Shown in pieces: positions 26,721 to 35,491 of a DNA stretch of 43,298 nucleotides. Source of the stretch: CAG-390 sp045543615. GTDB taxonomy: Bacteria > Bacillota > Clostridia > Oscillospirales > CAG-272. The DNA lies in NCBI GenBank assembly GCA_045543615.1, contig JAZPXL010000055.1:1-43298 (forward strand). The letters are read 5' to 3'. The translations under genes and the position numbers were made by a program. Position 1 is the stretch's first letter, and each line of letters starts with the position of its first letter. The notes beneath the pieces are model-generated. The model made no database searches and was not told the DNA's origin. It was given only the letters and a program-made list of their open reading frames with translations.

Positions 26721-26801
26721 ATGATTATCGATGTAGTTCAGTAGTGCTATAACAAATCCTGCAAGCAGGAACAACAGCTCCCAAGTTACGTACACGAGCA
26801 T
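26706..26801 (-). CDS. small hydrophobic peptide, putative type I toxin (TxpA/holin-like)
   Basis: A 31-residue frame starts at an ATG directly after a very strong RBS (GGGGAGGTG). It encodes one membrane-spanning helix (VTWELLFLLAGFVIALLNYI) ending in a charged tail DNHNKKN. This is the build of Fst/TxpA/holin-like toxins of Firmicutes. The minus-strand promoter at 26902-26930 gives a leader of about 95 bases with internal pairing (CCTTCCCGAGAGGGGAGG), which could hide the RBS. It is too short for normal gene callers. Toxicity is inferred. Confidence 0.7.
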   Translation of the reverse strand: MLVYVTWELLFLLAGFVIALLNYIDNHNKKN

Positions 26802-26901
26802 CACCTCCCCTCTCGGGAAGGCAAAAAGAATCTGCGTTCCCGATTAAGGGAAGCAACCGCCACCGTATGGCTCTCTCCGTATGTCTTTCGACACCAACAG
26901 T

Positions 26902-26930
26902 ATTATATCATATTCAATTACAACAGTCAA
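26902..26930 (-). promoter_or_regulatory. promoter of the small toxin mRNA
   Basis: On the minus strand: TTGACT, 17 bp, TATAAT. Confidence 0.85.
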
Positions 26931-27069
26931 CAGAAAAAAACTGCAAACAAAAAACCGTATGGGTGCGCAGAACACCTTGTTGGCAGAGAGTCTTTTGTCT
27001 GTCGAGAAAACTTAAATAATCCCCCGACCTCTGCAAGAGCAGAGGTCGGCTTTTTGCGCAGACAAAACA
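26931..27069 (+). other. non-coding spacer with an isolated terminator
   Basis: No supported gene. A strong plus-strand terminator sits at 27024-27055 (11 bp stem CCGACCTCTGC, loop AAGA, CTTTTT). An 18-codon frame from 26958 ends just before it but has no RBS. I see no plus-strand promoter that would need this terminator, so it may mark a lost gene or an unseen small RNA. Confidence 0.5.
27024..27055 (+). terminator. orphan rho-independent terminator
   Basis: CCGACCTCTGC, loop AAGA, GCAGAGGTCGG, then CTTTTT. Confidence 0.9.
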
Positions 27070-27098
27070 TTGACACGGGCGAGGGGGTGTGATATAAT
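27070..27098 (+). promoter_or_regulatory. sigma-A promoter of the MBL-M20-hydrolase genes
   Basis: TTGACA, 17 bp, TATAAT. The closely following genes up to 30155 probably share it. Confidence 0.9.
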
Positions 27099-27186
27099 TA
27101 TTATATAAAGCTTGCATTGTGTCAATAACCCAAGCGCAACATACATCGGCAGTTTTTTGCCGTTTTTGCCACAAAGGAGGATAAAG

Positions 27187-27918
27187 ATGAGAATTACATT
27201 TTTAGGTTCAAGCCACGGTGTTCCTGAGCCTAACAGACGGTGCTCCTGCACTCTGCTTGAGGTCGGGGAGAGAAAATATCTTATTGATATTGGAACAAAT
27301 CCCATTGAGCTGCTTGTCAGCCGTGGTATTCACCCAAACTCAATAAACGCAGTTTTCATCACTCATATGCACGGAGATCATTGTAACGGTCTTATACCCT
27401 TTGTTGATCTTTGCAGCTGGTATTATAAGAAAGCAAATCCTCACATCTGCACACCACTTGACAAGTCCACCCTTATGGACGGGCTTTGTGGTTGGTTTGG
27501 TGCTATTGGTCGCACCGTCCGTGAGTTTGATATTTCAACTATCGAGGACGGCTTTGTGTGGGACGACGGAACGATTCGCCTGACAGCCATCAAGACCAAG
27601 CACACAAAAAACTCCTATGCATTTTTGGTTGAGGCTGAAGGACGGCGCGTCTTCTTCAGCGGTGACCTTTCCCACGAAGGTCCTGCCGACGATTTCCCGA
27701 TGCAGATATTTGACGAGCCTATCGATCTTGCTATCTGCGAGGCTGCCCATTTCCCTGCAACAGACTACGTTCCTCTTTTTGCAGACAAGGGCGACAGACT
27801 TCGTATGCTCTGCATAACGCATTATACACAGGGCAGAATATCCTCGGTATATGAGGCTGCTAAGACGCTCGCAATTCCGTTTGTGCTTGCAACTGACGGA
27901 CGAGAGATTGTGCTTTGA
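27187..27918 (+). CDS. MBL-fold metallo-hydrolase, RNase Z-like
   Basis: A 243-residue protein that starts MRITFLGSSHGVPEPNRRCS, the strand-loop opening of RNase Z/PhnP-like proteins. The zinc motif HMHGDH is at 60-65, and FSGDLSHEG and CITHYTQGRI hold further ligands. RBS AAAGGAGG precedes the ATG at 27187; the longer frame from 27112 begins next to the promoter and is rejected. It is not long enough for tRNase Z with its flexible arm, so a phosphodiesterase or related role is more likely. Confidence 0.83.
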   Translation: MRITFLGSSHGVPEPNRRCSCTLLEVGERKYLIDIGTNPIELLVSRGIHPNSINAVFITHMHGDHCNGLIPFVDLCSWYYKKANPHICTPLDKSTLMDGLCGWFGAIGRTVREFDISTIEDGFVWDDGTIRLTAIKTKHTKNSYAFLVEAEGRRVFFSGDLSHEGPADDFPMQIFDEPIDLAICEAAHFPATDYVPLFADKGDRLRMLCITHYTQGRISSVYEAAKTLAIPFVLATDGREIVL

Positions 27919-27956
27919 TGCGCAAACTCGACTAATCAGAACGGAGAGTCCCTTTT

Positions 27957-29393
27957 ATGTGGATTTTTATTGTAATTCTTACATTGTTGCTTGTTTTTCT
28001 TGCAGTAGTGCTTCTGCGAGCTTTGGCGTTCAATCCAAAGCCACAGCCCGAGGTGGACAGCTCGGAAATAGAATTTGACCGCAAGCGAGCAGTGCGTGCT
28101 CTTGCCGAGCTTATTCGCTTCAAGACCGTTTCGTACAGAGACAAGGCCCTTGAGGATGATGGCGAGTTTGAGCGAATGGTTGAGCATCTGCCACGTCTCT
28201 ATCCGAATGTGTTTTCCAAATGCGAATTTAAGAGATTTGATGGACGTGCTCTGCTTCTGCGCTTGCGTGGCAAATCCGACGGTGCGCCCACCGTTCTTAT
28301 GGCGCATTACGATGTTGTGCCCGCTGACGAGTCGGCCTGGGACGTGCCCGCCTTTGAGGGTATAATCCGTGACGGATGCGTCTGGGGACGCGGCTCACTT
28401 GACACAAAGGTTACCGTAAACGGCATTCTCTTTGCGGCAGAGCATTTGCTTGAGGGTGGCTTTGTGCCACAGAACGACATTTATTTTGCCTTCTCGGGTG
28501 GCGAGGAGGTAAACGGCGAGGGTGCTTTGCGCATAGTTGACTATTTTGAAGAGAAAGGTATTGTGCCTGCGTTCGTTCTTGATGAGGGTGGTGCTGTTGT
28601 CGAGAATGTTTTCCCGGGTGTAAGCGCACCCTGTGGTCTTATCGGAATTGCCGAGAAGGGTATGATGGATGTCCGTTACACCGTCCATTCGGGTGGTGGT
28701 CACTCCTCGGCTCCAAAGCCGGGCGCACCTGTTGACAGGCTTAGCCGTGCGTGCCTGTCAGTGCTGAAGCGACCCTTCCGTGCTCATCTTACGCCTCCCG
28801 TGGCAGAGATGTTTGACACGCTTGGCAGATATTCGACATTTGGTTATAAGATAATTTTTGCAAACATTGGTATTTTCCTGCCCCTGCTTGACCTTATCTG
28901 CAAGAAGAGTGGTGGCGAGCTTAACGCCATTATGCGCACAACTGTTGCCTTTACGCAGATGGAGGGCTCTTCGGCGTCAAACGTTATACCACCAAAAGCA
29001 ACGCTTGTATCAAACCTCAGGCTAAATCCCTATGACAGTATAGAGAGTGCACTTGCGTATCTGAAAGGGGTGGTGGGGGATGAAAACGTCAGCGTTGAGT
29101 GCATCCACGGAATGAATCCAAGCAGAATATCCACCACCGACAGCGAGGGCTTTGAGAAAATTTCATCTGCCGTTGCGTCCACCTGGAGAGGCTGTGTTGT
29201 TTCTCCATATCTGATGGTTCAATGCTCCGACAGCAGACATTACGGCAGAATCAGCGACAGAGTTTATCGTTTTTCGGCAATGGACTTGACAGGGGAAGAG
29301 CGCAGTACAATACACGGCAACAACGAAAAAATTCGCATCGAAACACTTTGCAGAACTGTTGAGTTCTTCATCAGGCTTATGCGTGGTTGTTAA
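27957..29393 (+). CDS. M20 family metallopeptidase, membrane-anchored
   Basis: A 478-residue peptidase. An N-terminal membrane helix (residues 3-24) is followed by an M20 catalytic domain: MAHYDVVP with His117 and Asp119, GRGSLDTK with bridging Asp149, SGGEEVNGEGA with catalytic Glu183/Glu184. The dimerisation domain starts near the SGGGHSSAP segment, and the C-terminal ligand histidine is in TIHGNNEKI. It resembles the PM20D1/carboxypeptidase S branch. The likely location is the membrane surface. It lies 38 bases after the MBL gene, with GGAGAG before the ATG. Confidence 0.9.
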   Translation: MWIFIVILTLLLVFLAVVLLRALAFNPKPQPEVDSSEIEFDRKRAVRALAELIRFKTVSYRDKALEDDGEFERMVEHLPRLYPNVFSKCEFKRFDGRALLLRLRGKSDGAPTVLMAHYDVVPADESAWDVPAFEGIIRDGCVWGRGSLDTKVTVNGILFAAEHLLEGGFVPQNDIYFAFSGGEEVNGEGALRIVDYFEEKGIVPAFVLDEGGAVVENVFPGVSAPCGLIGIAEKGMMDVRYTVHSGGGHSSAPKPGAPVDRLSRACLSVLKRPFRAHLTPPVAEMFDTLGRYSTFGYKIIFANIGIFLPLLDLICKKSGGELNAIMRTTVAFTQMEGSSASNVIPPKATLVSNLRLNPYDSIESALAYLKGVVGDENVSVECIHGMNPSRISTTDSEGFEKISSAVASTWRGCVVSPYLMVQCSDSRHYGRISDRVYRFSAMDLTGEERSTIHGNNEKIRIETLCRTVEFFIRLMRGC

Positions 29394-29411
29394 AAATACA
29401 GGAGGAGAAGA

Positions 29412-30155
29412 ATGGAGAGAGGAAGCATCAGACTTGGCAGCGAAAGAGAGACGGCTGTGCTTTTTGTTCACGGCATTGTCGGCAGACCGAGGCATTTTGA
29501 GGATTTTGTGCCTTTAGTGCCGCAAAGCTTGACAGTGTGCAACGTCCTGCTTGACGGTCACGGTGGCAGTGTTGACGATTTTTCGCATACCTCTATGCCA
29601 AAATGGAAGAGGCAGATAGACAGGCGTGTCAGATTTTTGCTTAACACGCACAAAAGCATTGTTATAGTTGCGCATTCTATGGGCTGTCTCTTTGCAATAA
29701 AGCAGGCAATCAAGCACCCACAGAGAGTAAAGGCTCTGTTTTTGCTTGCCGCACCTCTTGACGTGCGAGTTCGTCCCGAGCTTGTAGTCAATGTATGCAA
29801 GGTTTATCTTGATCGTATCTCGCCCGATGACGTGCAGGCTCTTGCGGCACAGCGTGCCTACGGAATTGAGCACGACTTCAGGCTTTGGAAATATTTCGGC
29901 TGGATTCCTCGCTATCTTGAGCTGTTTGGAGAGATCGGGAGCGTCAGAAAATGCCTTGATCTTCTTTCTGTCAAGACGTATATGTTCCAGTCAAAGTACG
30001 ATGAGATTGTGCCGATAAGCACCACTCGCCTCTGCTATCAGAACTCAAGCATACATACAAAGATACTCAAAAAAAGTCATCATTTCTATTATGAGCCCGA
30101 TGATTACAGATATCTGCTCTCGTATTTTGAGAGATTTATTACAAATATTGAGTGA
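29412..30155 (+). CDS. alpha/beta hydrolase, carboxylesterase/monoglyceride lipase-like
   Basis: A 247-residue hydrolase. VLFVHGIVGRPRHFEDF is the oxyanion loop, AHSMG the nucleophile elbow with Ser89, SKYDEIVP the acid region, and KSHHFYYEPD the histidine region. It resembles the Est30 carboxylesterase group. It starts 18 bases after the M20 gene with RBS AGGAGG, so it is the last gene of that operon. No signal peptide. Confidence 0.85.
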   Translation: MERGSIRLGSERETAVLFVHGIVGRPRHFEDFVPLVPQSLTVCNVLLDGHGGSVDDFSHTSMPKWKRQIDRRVRFLLNTHKSIVIVAHSMGCLFAIKQAIKHPQRVKALFLLAAPLDVRVRPELVVNVCKVYLDRISPDDVQALAAQRAYGIEHDFRLWKYFGWIPRYLELFGEIGSVRKCLDLLSVKTYMFQSKYDEIVPISTTRLCYQNSSIHTKILKKSHHFYYEPDDYRYLLSYFERFITNIE

Positions 30156-30165
30156 TAGGAAAAAC

Positions 30166-30193
30166 GCCGACGCAAATATGCGTCGGCTTTTTT
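30166..30193 (+). terminator. rho-independent terminator
   Basis: GCCGACGCA, loop AATA, TGCGTCGGC, then six T's. The next promoter's -35 box begins at 30195. Confidence 0.93.
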
Positions 30194-30194
30194 C

Positions 30195-30223
30195 TTGACA
30201 CGGGATGCTTTAGGTGGTATAAT
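30195..30223 (+). promoter_or_regulatory. sigma-A promoter of the phosphodiesterase genes
   Basis: TTGACA, 17 bp, TATAAT, immediately after the terminator. Confidence 0.9.
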
Positions 30224-30275
30224 TAACAAAAAAGGGACACGCATCCCGTATTTGCGAAAGAAAGGTATGAAGACA

Positions 30276-31079
30276 ATGAAAAATCCCAATTCCTTGGACA
30301 CCCTTTGCGCCGCACTCGCATTTGCGTTGGGCATTACTGCGCCCGAATGTGCCGCTGACGCAAACGAAGCTTTATGCGACTATATAAGCGAAAAGCTTGG
30401 AGATGGCAAAGCCGACAGAATTTTTATGTACAATCCCGATGCTATTGCTGAGTGGATATATAGAAAATACCAAACACAGTTTACCGTAACACAGAAGAGA
30501 ATGGAGCTTGAGCTTCCACTTGCTACCGTTATGCCGTCGGTAACACCGGTTTGCTTTGGTACGATGTATACAGGCGCACAGCCCGATGTACACGGTATTA
30601 AGGCTTACGTCAAGCCCGTTATCTCGATTGATACAATCTTCGATGCGCTCATCCGTGCAGGCAAAAAGCCCTGTATAGTTGCAACTGCAGGTGACAGTAT
30701 GGCAAAGATCTATCTTGAGAGAGATATGGATTATTTTGTTCTTGATTCGACCGAGGAGGTCAACGCAAAGGCAGCAGAGCTCATTTTGGAAGACAAATAT
30801 GATTTTATTGCCGTTTACAACGGAAACTATGACGCAACAATGCACAAATACGGACCTGAAAGCTTTGAAGCTATTGGAGAGCTGAGGGCAAATGTCCGTA
30901 CATTCGGTATGTTCTATGAAATGATACGCACGCATTGGAAGAGTCACAACACTCTTCTCGGCTTTGCGATGGATCACGGCTGTCACGAAATTGACGGTGG
31001 CTGTGGCTCACACGGACTTGATATGGACGAGGACATCAACATCGTTCATCTCTATAAGATCATAAAGGCAGAGGAATAA
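30276..31079 (+). CDS. alkaline-phosphatase-superfamily hydrolase (phosphodiesterase/pyrophosphatase-like)
   Basis: A 267-residue protein that looks like a compact type I phosphodiesterase/nucleotide pyrophosphatase. SVTPVCFGTMYTG at 88-100 holds the likely nucleophile Thr90, followed by PDVHGI. YNGNYDATMHKYGP carries an Asp/His metal pair, and MDHGCHEIDGGCGSHG carries another. The usual N-terminal Asp pair is not clear, so activity is uncertain. I preferred the ATG at 30276, ten bases after AAAGG; ATG 30267 is possible. It is followed by a GDPD gene, consistent with phosphodiester breakdown. Confidence 0.68.
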   Translation: MKNPNSLDTLCAALAFALGITAPECAADANEALCDYISEKLGDGKADRIFMYNPDAIAEWIYRKYQTQFTVTQKRMELELPLATVMPSVTPVCFGTMYTGAQPDVHGIKAYVKPVISIDTIFDALIRAGKKPCIVATAGDSMAKIYLERDMDYFVLDSTEEVNAKAAELILEDKYDFIAVYNGNYDATMHKYGPESFEAIGELRANVRTFGMFYEMIRTHWKSHNTLLGFAMDHGCHEIDGGCGSHGLDMDEDINIVHLYKIIKAEE

Positions 31080-31111
31080 CAGCCCTTCGCATACCACAAA
31101 GGAGAAAACCA

Positions 31112-31849
31112 ATGAAAAATATTCTTGTTGAGGGACACCGTGGCTTTAGCGCACGCTACCCTGAAAATACGCTTCTGTCTTTCGGAGCTGCTTTTGATAT
31201 TGGCGTTGACGTTATAGAGTTTGACGTCTGGCTTACAAGCGACAAAGTCCCCGTGATTATGCACGACGGCTCACCCAAACGCACCTGTGGCGTTGACGGA
31301 CACTTGAGAGATATGACTCTCTCAGAGGTCAAGAGCACGCTTGAGCCTGCGTACACCGAAAAATTTGGCGACAAATTTGTAGGTCAGGGCATCACAGTTC
31401 CCACACTTCGTGAGCTTCTTGAGTTCTGCAGAGAAAAGAAGCCCTCCATCCGTCTTGGTGTTGAGCTTAAGGAATACACCGAGGAGAACGCTGATATTAC
31501 AATAGCTCTTCTTCGTGAATACGGTTTTTTTGATAAGTGTTGGATCTACTGCTTCAACTCAAAAATTCTCAAATATTGCCGTCAGAAGTACGGTATTGCT
31601 ACGATGGGCTATCCCGACTTCAAGATGAAGGAATTTGAGAGCGACACGTATTCCTACTATTGCGAGATCGGACTTAGCATTGAGGTTGTCAAGTCCGAGG
31701 TGCTCCCCATATACAAGGCAAAGGGAATGCCGATACATATGTATTGTGCAGACAATGAAGAGGATGCACAGAGATTTATTGACGAGGGTGCGTCACTTAT
31801 CACGGGTAACGATCCGACACATATACTTAAGCTTCTCGGAAGATTATAA
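31112..31849 (+). CDS. glycerophosphodiester phosphodiesterase
   Basis: Hydrolyses glycerophosphodiesters to glycerol-3-phosphate and an alcohol. The 245-residue TIM-barrel protein has GHRG with His9/Arg10, PENT with Glu18/Asn19, EFDVWLTSD with Glu36/Asp38, and HDGSPKRT with His51 as second catalytic histidine. There is no signal peptide, so it is cytoplasmic (UgpQ-like). It lies 32 bases after the preceding gene, with AAAGGAG before the ATG. Confidence 0.93.
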   Translation: MKNILVEGHRGFSARYPENTLLSFGAAFDIGVDVIEFDVWLTSDKVPVIMHDGSPKRTCGVDGHLRDMTLSEVKSTLEPAYTEKFGDKFVGQGITVPTLRELLEFCREKKPSIRLGVELKEYTEENADITIALLREYGFFDKCWIYCFNSKILKYCRQKYGIATMGYPDFKMKEFESDTYSYYCEIGLSIEVVKSEVLPIYKAKGMPIHMYCADNEEDAQRFIDEGASLITGNDPTHILKLLGRL

Positions 31850-31856
31850 GAAAAAT

Positions 31857-31889
31857 GCACCGACTGCAAAGCAGTCGGTGCTGTTTTTT
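31857..31889 (+). terminator. rho-independent terminator
   Basis: GCACCGACTGC, loop AAA, GCAGTCGGTGC, then TGTTTTTT. Confidence 0.93.
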
Positions 31890-33069
31890 ATGCTTTTGTT
31901 TCTTCGTTTTCGATATTTACATACTGCTCGTATTCGGGAGTGCCGGGTGCAGGGGGAGGCGGGGGTGTGATTTTTTCAGAGCCGATGAAGAAGTCGAACC
32001 CATCAGCATCCTCATCGGTGATGCTGTCGCTGTCGTGGTCATCGTCATCGATGTGCTCTTCGTCCTCATCCCATTCGTCAAAGGCAATCTCGTTTCCGTC
32101 CCCATCAAGAACGGGAGGTGCGCCCTTGCGTGATACTGCGGCAAATGCAGCCATAGCAGAGACAAGAGAGAGGGTCAGCAGGGTGAGCGTTGCAGAAGTA
32201 AAGCTTGCACCAAGAAGGCTTATGAAGATATAGATGGGTGGAACGAAGGTGAGCGTGGCAACAATTGCAGGATGACGGCGACATACAAACGAGAAGACGA
32301 TGACTGCAAGAAGAATTATGACAAGTCCACGGTAGGTGGAAAGCTCGTCGGCATTTATCGTTGTGGCAAGCTCGGCGTCAAGGTCGGTTGAGGTAAACTC
32401 GTTGAGTGCAGTGGTGAGCAAGCGTCTTGCTTCAACAGCACCGTGCATCTGGAATACTCTGTATGCACTTTCGATGACGTGGGGGATGGTGCAGAGTCGT
32501 GGTGCAATCTTGAGTATTTCTGCCGACATCTCCTCGACATAATCGGCAGTTTTCAGCACCTGATACTGCAAATAGACCACATAGGAGCTGACTGCGAGCG
32601 CAAGCGTCTGGCAAATAACAGCCGCAGAGGATGAGGAGGTTTCAAAAATTCTGATCTTTGAGCGTGAGGTGTCAGCCGTGGCGGCGTAAATAATTGCCCC
32701 AACTGTATGAATAAGCGTCAATATTACAATTGTCATCGGGAATTTGTCAAGCTCCTCAAGTCTGCGCAGAGTCAGCGCATAGCAGAGAGCAACTGTGGAT
32801 GAGACTACGCCAAGAGAGGGTATCTTTTCAAGGAATATTCCCGTAGCGGCAGATACGAGCAGGACAAAAATCAGGTTGAGATGCTCCTCGTGCTTGACGT
32901 TTGAGTCAAGAAATTGCTCAAGCTTGCCGGGGACTTCCTCAACAGTTCCGTCCTCAAGCACCTCGCCCTCGTCGGGCTTGAACTTGACATAGAGTGTCAG
33001 CAGATATATTAGTATGAGCACAGCCAAGCAAATGGCAATGCCACAGGTGATATTTTTTACTGTTTTCAC
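31888..33069 (-). CDS. polytopic membrane protein with acidic C-terminal tail, unknown
   Basis: Not a family I recognise. 393 residues with about eight hydrophobic segments; the first at residues 8-28 could be a signal anchor. The C-terminal 75 residues are strongly acidic (DEWDEDEEHIDDDDHDSD) and then Pro-rich (TPPPPPAPGTPEY). The tail should be cytoplasmic or external depending on topology and might bind cations. It ends 23 bases before the U32 gene's stop on the same strand, with RBS AAAGGAAAAG before the ATG, and is probably co-transcribed with it. Confidence 0.7.
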   Translation of the reverse strand: MKTVKNITCGIAICLAVLILIYLLTLYVKFKPDEGEVLEDGTVEEVPGKLEQFLDSNVKHEEHLNLIFVLLVSAATGIFLEKIPSLGVVSSTVALCYALTLRRLEELDKFPMTIVILTLIHTVGAIIYAATADTSRSKIRIFETSSSSAAVICQTLALAVSSYVVYLQYQVLKTADYVEEMSAEILKIAPRLCTIPHVIESAYRVFQMHGAVEARRLLTTALNEFTSTDLDAELATTINADELSTYRGLVIILLAVIVFSFVCRRHPAIVATLTFVPPIYIFISLLGASFTSATLTLLTLSLVSAMAAFAAVSRKGAPPVLDGDGNEIAFDEWDEDEEHIDDDDHDSDSITDEDADGFDFFIGSEKITPPPPPAPGTPEYEQYVNIENEETKA

Positions 33070-33090
33070 TTTGCTTTTCCTTTCACACGG

Positions 33091-34905
33091 TCATTTTTGC
33101 ACAAGCCTGCGGCATTCTCTGCCAAGGCTCTTGCCCTCACGGGCGAGGTTTATTATTCTGTCGACATCACGTCCACTCTCCGTTGTGAATAGAAAATGTC
33201 GACGGGTGATATAAGCGTCACGCATCCCCTTTTGCTGATCGAGAATGTATGTCGGAAGAGAATTGAGGATCATTGAGCGATGCCCGAAAAGCTTGAGTAC
33301 GGGGAATTTCACGCCACGCCTGTCGGTAAGCGCAAGACGGCCCGAGGCGCAGCTTTTGCAGTCACCAAGCTCACGCCCAACGCATTTTTCTGTTACCATT
33401 AGTGGTATGCGACCGTAGACTATAACGGACGATGCACCCGACATATCACGAATTCTCGGTGCTGTCAGCTCAGGCGACAGGACAATATCCGAAAAGCCGA
33501 GTGCGTGCAGACGAGCAACCGATTCGTTGTTTGTGGCATTGAGCCTGAAGTCTCCGTGAATGACAAAGCCCTCCGCCAAAGCCATATCAATATGACCGAG
33601 GTTGCCGACAAGTGCATCGGTAGCACCAAGACGGCGTGCTTTTTTGAGCATCTCTGAGACCTGCGCCTTCTCGCTCTCGCTTATGATAGGGGGCAGAATA
33701 ACACCCGCGGGAGCTTTGCGCTCTCGAGCGGCGTTTTCGTAGTCCTCAAGAGGAATAAATGCAAGCGAGAAAAACTCCGATGCCGCTTTTGTGTAGCTGT
33801 TAAAATCGTAGAAAACGGCAGTATTTCTTATCTCAGCACCACGCCTTTCCCTTGCACGCAGGGGCGCATAGGGAGATGTGGCAGGTGCTCTTTCTGTGTA
33901 TTCGGGGATGGGTGGAAGATCTCTTTTTGTGGCAGGCGTTGGCTTTTTCGCCTGCGCTGAGCGTGACTTGTCGCCCTCGGTGCGAATGCCGAGCATTTTT
34001 CGGTCAATCTCACCGACAAAATATCCGTCGGTAAAGCCTTGACGTGAGAAAACATCGGCAAGATAGCGCATCTCGTCGGGTGTTGCACCTCTTGATTCGT
34101 CAAGAAGCCTGCGCCAGACACCGACAACAGCTCTAACATATTCGGGTGGCTTCATTCTGCCCTCGATTTTAAGCGAGGACACGCCCATATCTATGAGACT
34201 TGGCAGATGCTCTGCAAGCGAGAGATCCTTAAGGCTTAGCGGATAGGAGTTGGAATAGGGGAGACGGCAGGGCTGTGCGCAAAGCCCACGGTTGCCGCTT
34301 CTGCCACCCACAAGGGAGGAGAAGAGACATTGTCCCGAATGGCAGACACAGAGCGCACCGTGAACAAAGGCCTCTATTTCAATGGGCGAGAGACGGCATA
34401 TCTCTCTCATATCGGCCTCGCTTGTCTCACGGGCAATAACCATTCTCTCAAATCCGAGAGAGGACAGCTTGACGGCGGCGTCGAGATTGTGCCCCGACAT
34501 TTGCGTTGAAGCGTGCAGAGGCAGATCGGGGAATGTGCGACGCAAAACGGCCGCAGCACCCGTGTCTGCAACTATGAGAGCGTCAGCTCCGGCGAGATAC
34601 ACACTCTCCCCAACAGAGAGAAAATCCCTCATCTCACGGTCAAAAACAAGCGTGTTGAGCGTGACATACACTCGCACACCTCGCTCGTGCGCACGAGCGA
34701 TTGCCGTTTTCATCTCGTCATTTGTGAAATTGGCAGCACCAATTCTTGCATTAAAGGACGGAGCACCTATGTATATGGCGTCAGCTCCACCGTCAAGCGC
34801 AGCGTTGAATGCGGCGGGTGAGCCTGCAGGTGCTAAAAGCTCAGGGAGACGGTCGGTCTTATTCAGTTGAGTGTTGCACACAGAGCTTGTGTGGTTTTCT
34901 TTCAT
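33091..34905 (-). CDS. U32 family peptidase / RlhA-like rRNA hydroxylation protein
   Basis: A 604-residue protein. The N-terminal PELLAPAGSPAAFNAALDGG and YVTLNTLVFD blocks and the signature at residues 178-197 (E-A-F-VHGALC-V-CHSGQCLFSS) are those of peptidase U32. Cysteines 186, 193, 209 and 213 match the set proposed to hold an iron-sulfur cluster. Family members include YegQ/RlhA, which hydroxylates C2501 of 23S rRNA, and collagenase-like PrtC. The length with a C-terminal extension fits the RlhA/DUF3656 type. RBS GGGAGG precedes the ATG. Confidence 0.88.
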   Translation of the reverse strand: MKENHTSSVCNTQLNKTDRLPELLAPAGSPAAFNAALDGGADAIYIGAPSFNARIGAANFTNDEMKTAIARAHERGVRVYVTLNTLVFDREMRDFLSVGESVYLAGADALIVADTGAAAVLRRTFPDLPLHASTQMSGHNLDAAVKLSSLGFERMVIARETSEADMREICRLSPIEIEAFVHGALCVCHSGQCLFSSLVGGRSGNRGLCAQPCRLPYSNSYPLSLKDLSLAEHLPSLIDMGVSSLKIEGRMKPPEYVRAVVGVWRRLLDESRGATPDEMRYLADVFSRQGFTDGYFVGEIDRKMLGIRTEGDKSRSAQAKKPTPATKRDLPPIPEYTERAPATSPYAPLRARERRGAEIRNTAVFYDFNSYTKAASEFFSLAFIPLEDYENAARERKAPAGVILPPIISESEKAQVSEMLKKARRLGATDALVGNLGHIDMALAEGFVIHGDFRLNATNNESVARLHALGFSDIVLSPELTAPRIRDMSGASSVIVYGRIPLMVTEKCVGRELGDCKSCASGRLALTDRRGVKFPVLKLFGHRSMILNSLPTYILDQQKGMRDAYITRRHFLFTTESGRDVDRIINLAREGKSLGRECRRLVQK

Positions 34906-34935
34906 AGACGCCTCCCGAAAAATGCCTGTTTGGTC

Positions 34936-34964
34936 TTGACCAAAGTAATTTTATGTTGTATAAT
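34936..34964 (+). promoter_or_regulatory. sigma-A promoter of the RNHCP gene
   Basis: TTGACC, 17 bp, TATAAT, divergent from the U32 gene. Confidence 0.82.
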
Positions 34965-35051
34965 TGATATACATAGTTATTATACTACAAATTTTCGTGA
35001 GAATAAAGAGGTTTTTGCGAAAAAAGCAAAAAAGGTGGGAGTTTTTTAGCG

Positions 35052-35381
35052 ATGCAGGGAAAAAGATTTGCAAAAAACGATTCGGGCTTTGTATGTGGGC
35101 ATTGTGGGCGTGAGGTTTTGCCGCTTCAATCGTCCTCAAGAAACCATTGTCCGTTCTGCCTGTGGTCAATTCATATTGACGAAAATCCCGGGGACAGAGC
35201 GTGTGAATGCTTGGGGCTTATGGAGCCAGTGCACGTTGACCTCGATCCCAAAAAGGGCTACGTCATCGTCCACCGTTGCACAAAGTGCGGAGAGATAAAG
35301 AGATGCCGTGCAGCTCACGAGGCGAGGGTTCAGCCTGACGATATAGACCTAATAATTAAGCTGACAGCAACGGAGATATAG
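35052..35381 (+). CDS. RNHCP domain protein
   Basis: A 109-residue protein with the namesake motif RNHCPFC at residues 30-36 and cysteine pairs at 15/18, 33/36 and 76/79, so two zinc ribbons are likely. The opening KRFAKNDSGFVCGHCG is also typical of the family. RNHCP proteins occur alone or with ribosome-associated genes; the function is unknown to me. The ATG at 35052 has only a weak upstream purine run (GGTGGGAG). Confidence 0.85.
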   Translation: MQGKRFAKNDSGFVCGHCGREVLPLQSSSRNHCPFCLWSIHIDENPGDRACECLGLMEPVHVDLDPKKGYVIVHRCTKCGEIKRCRAAHEARVQPDDIDLIIKLTATEI

Positions 35382-35408
35382 CATTATTTGCTTTTTTCGT
35401 CGTTGTTG

Positions 35409-35437
35409 TTGACTTTTTTCTGTGTTTGTGCTATAAT
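35409..35437 (+). promoter_or_regulatory. sigma-A promoter of serS
   Basis: TTGACT, 17 bp, TATAAT, with a short leader of about 50 bases. There is no room for a T-box. Confidence 0.88.
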
Positions 35438-35491
35438 TCTTCTGTTATAGTGAAAGCAATTTTTGATTAATATATTATTTGGAGAAATACT

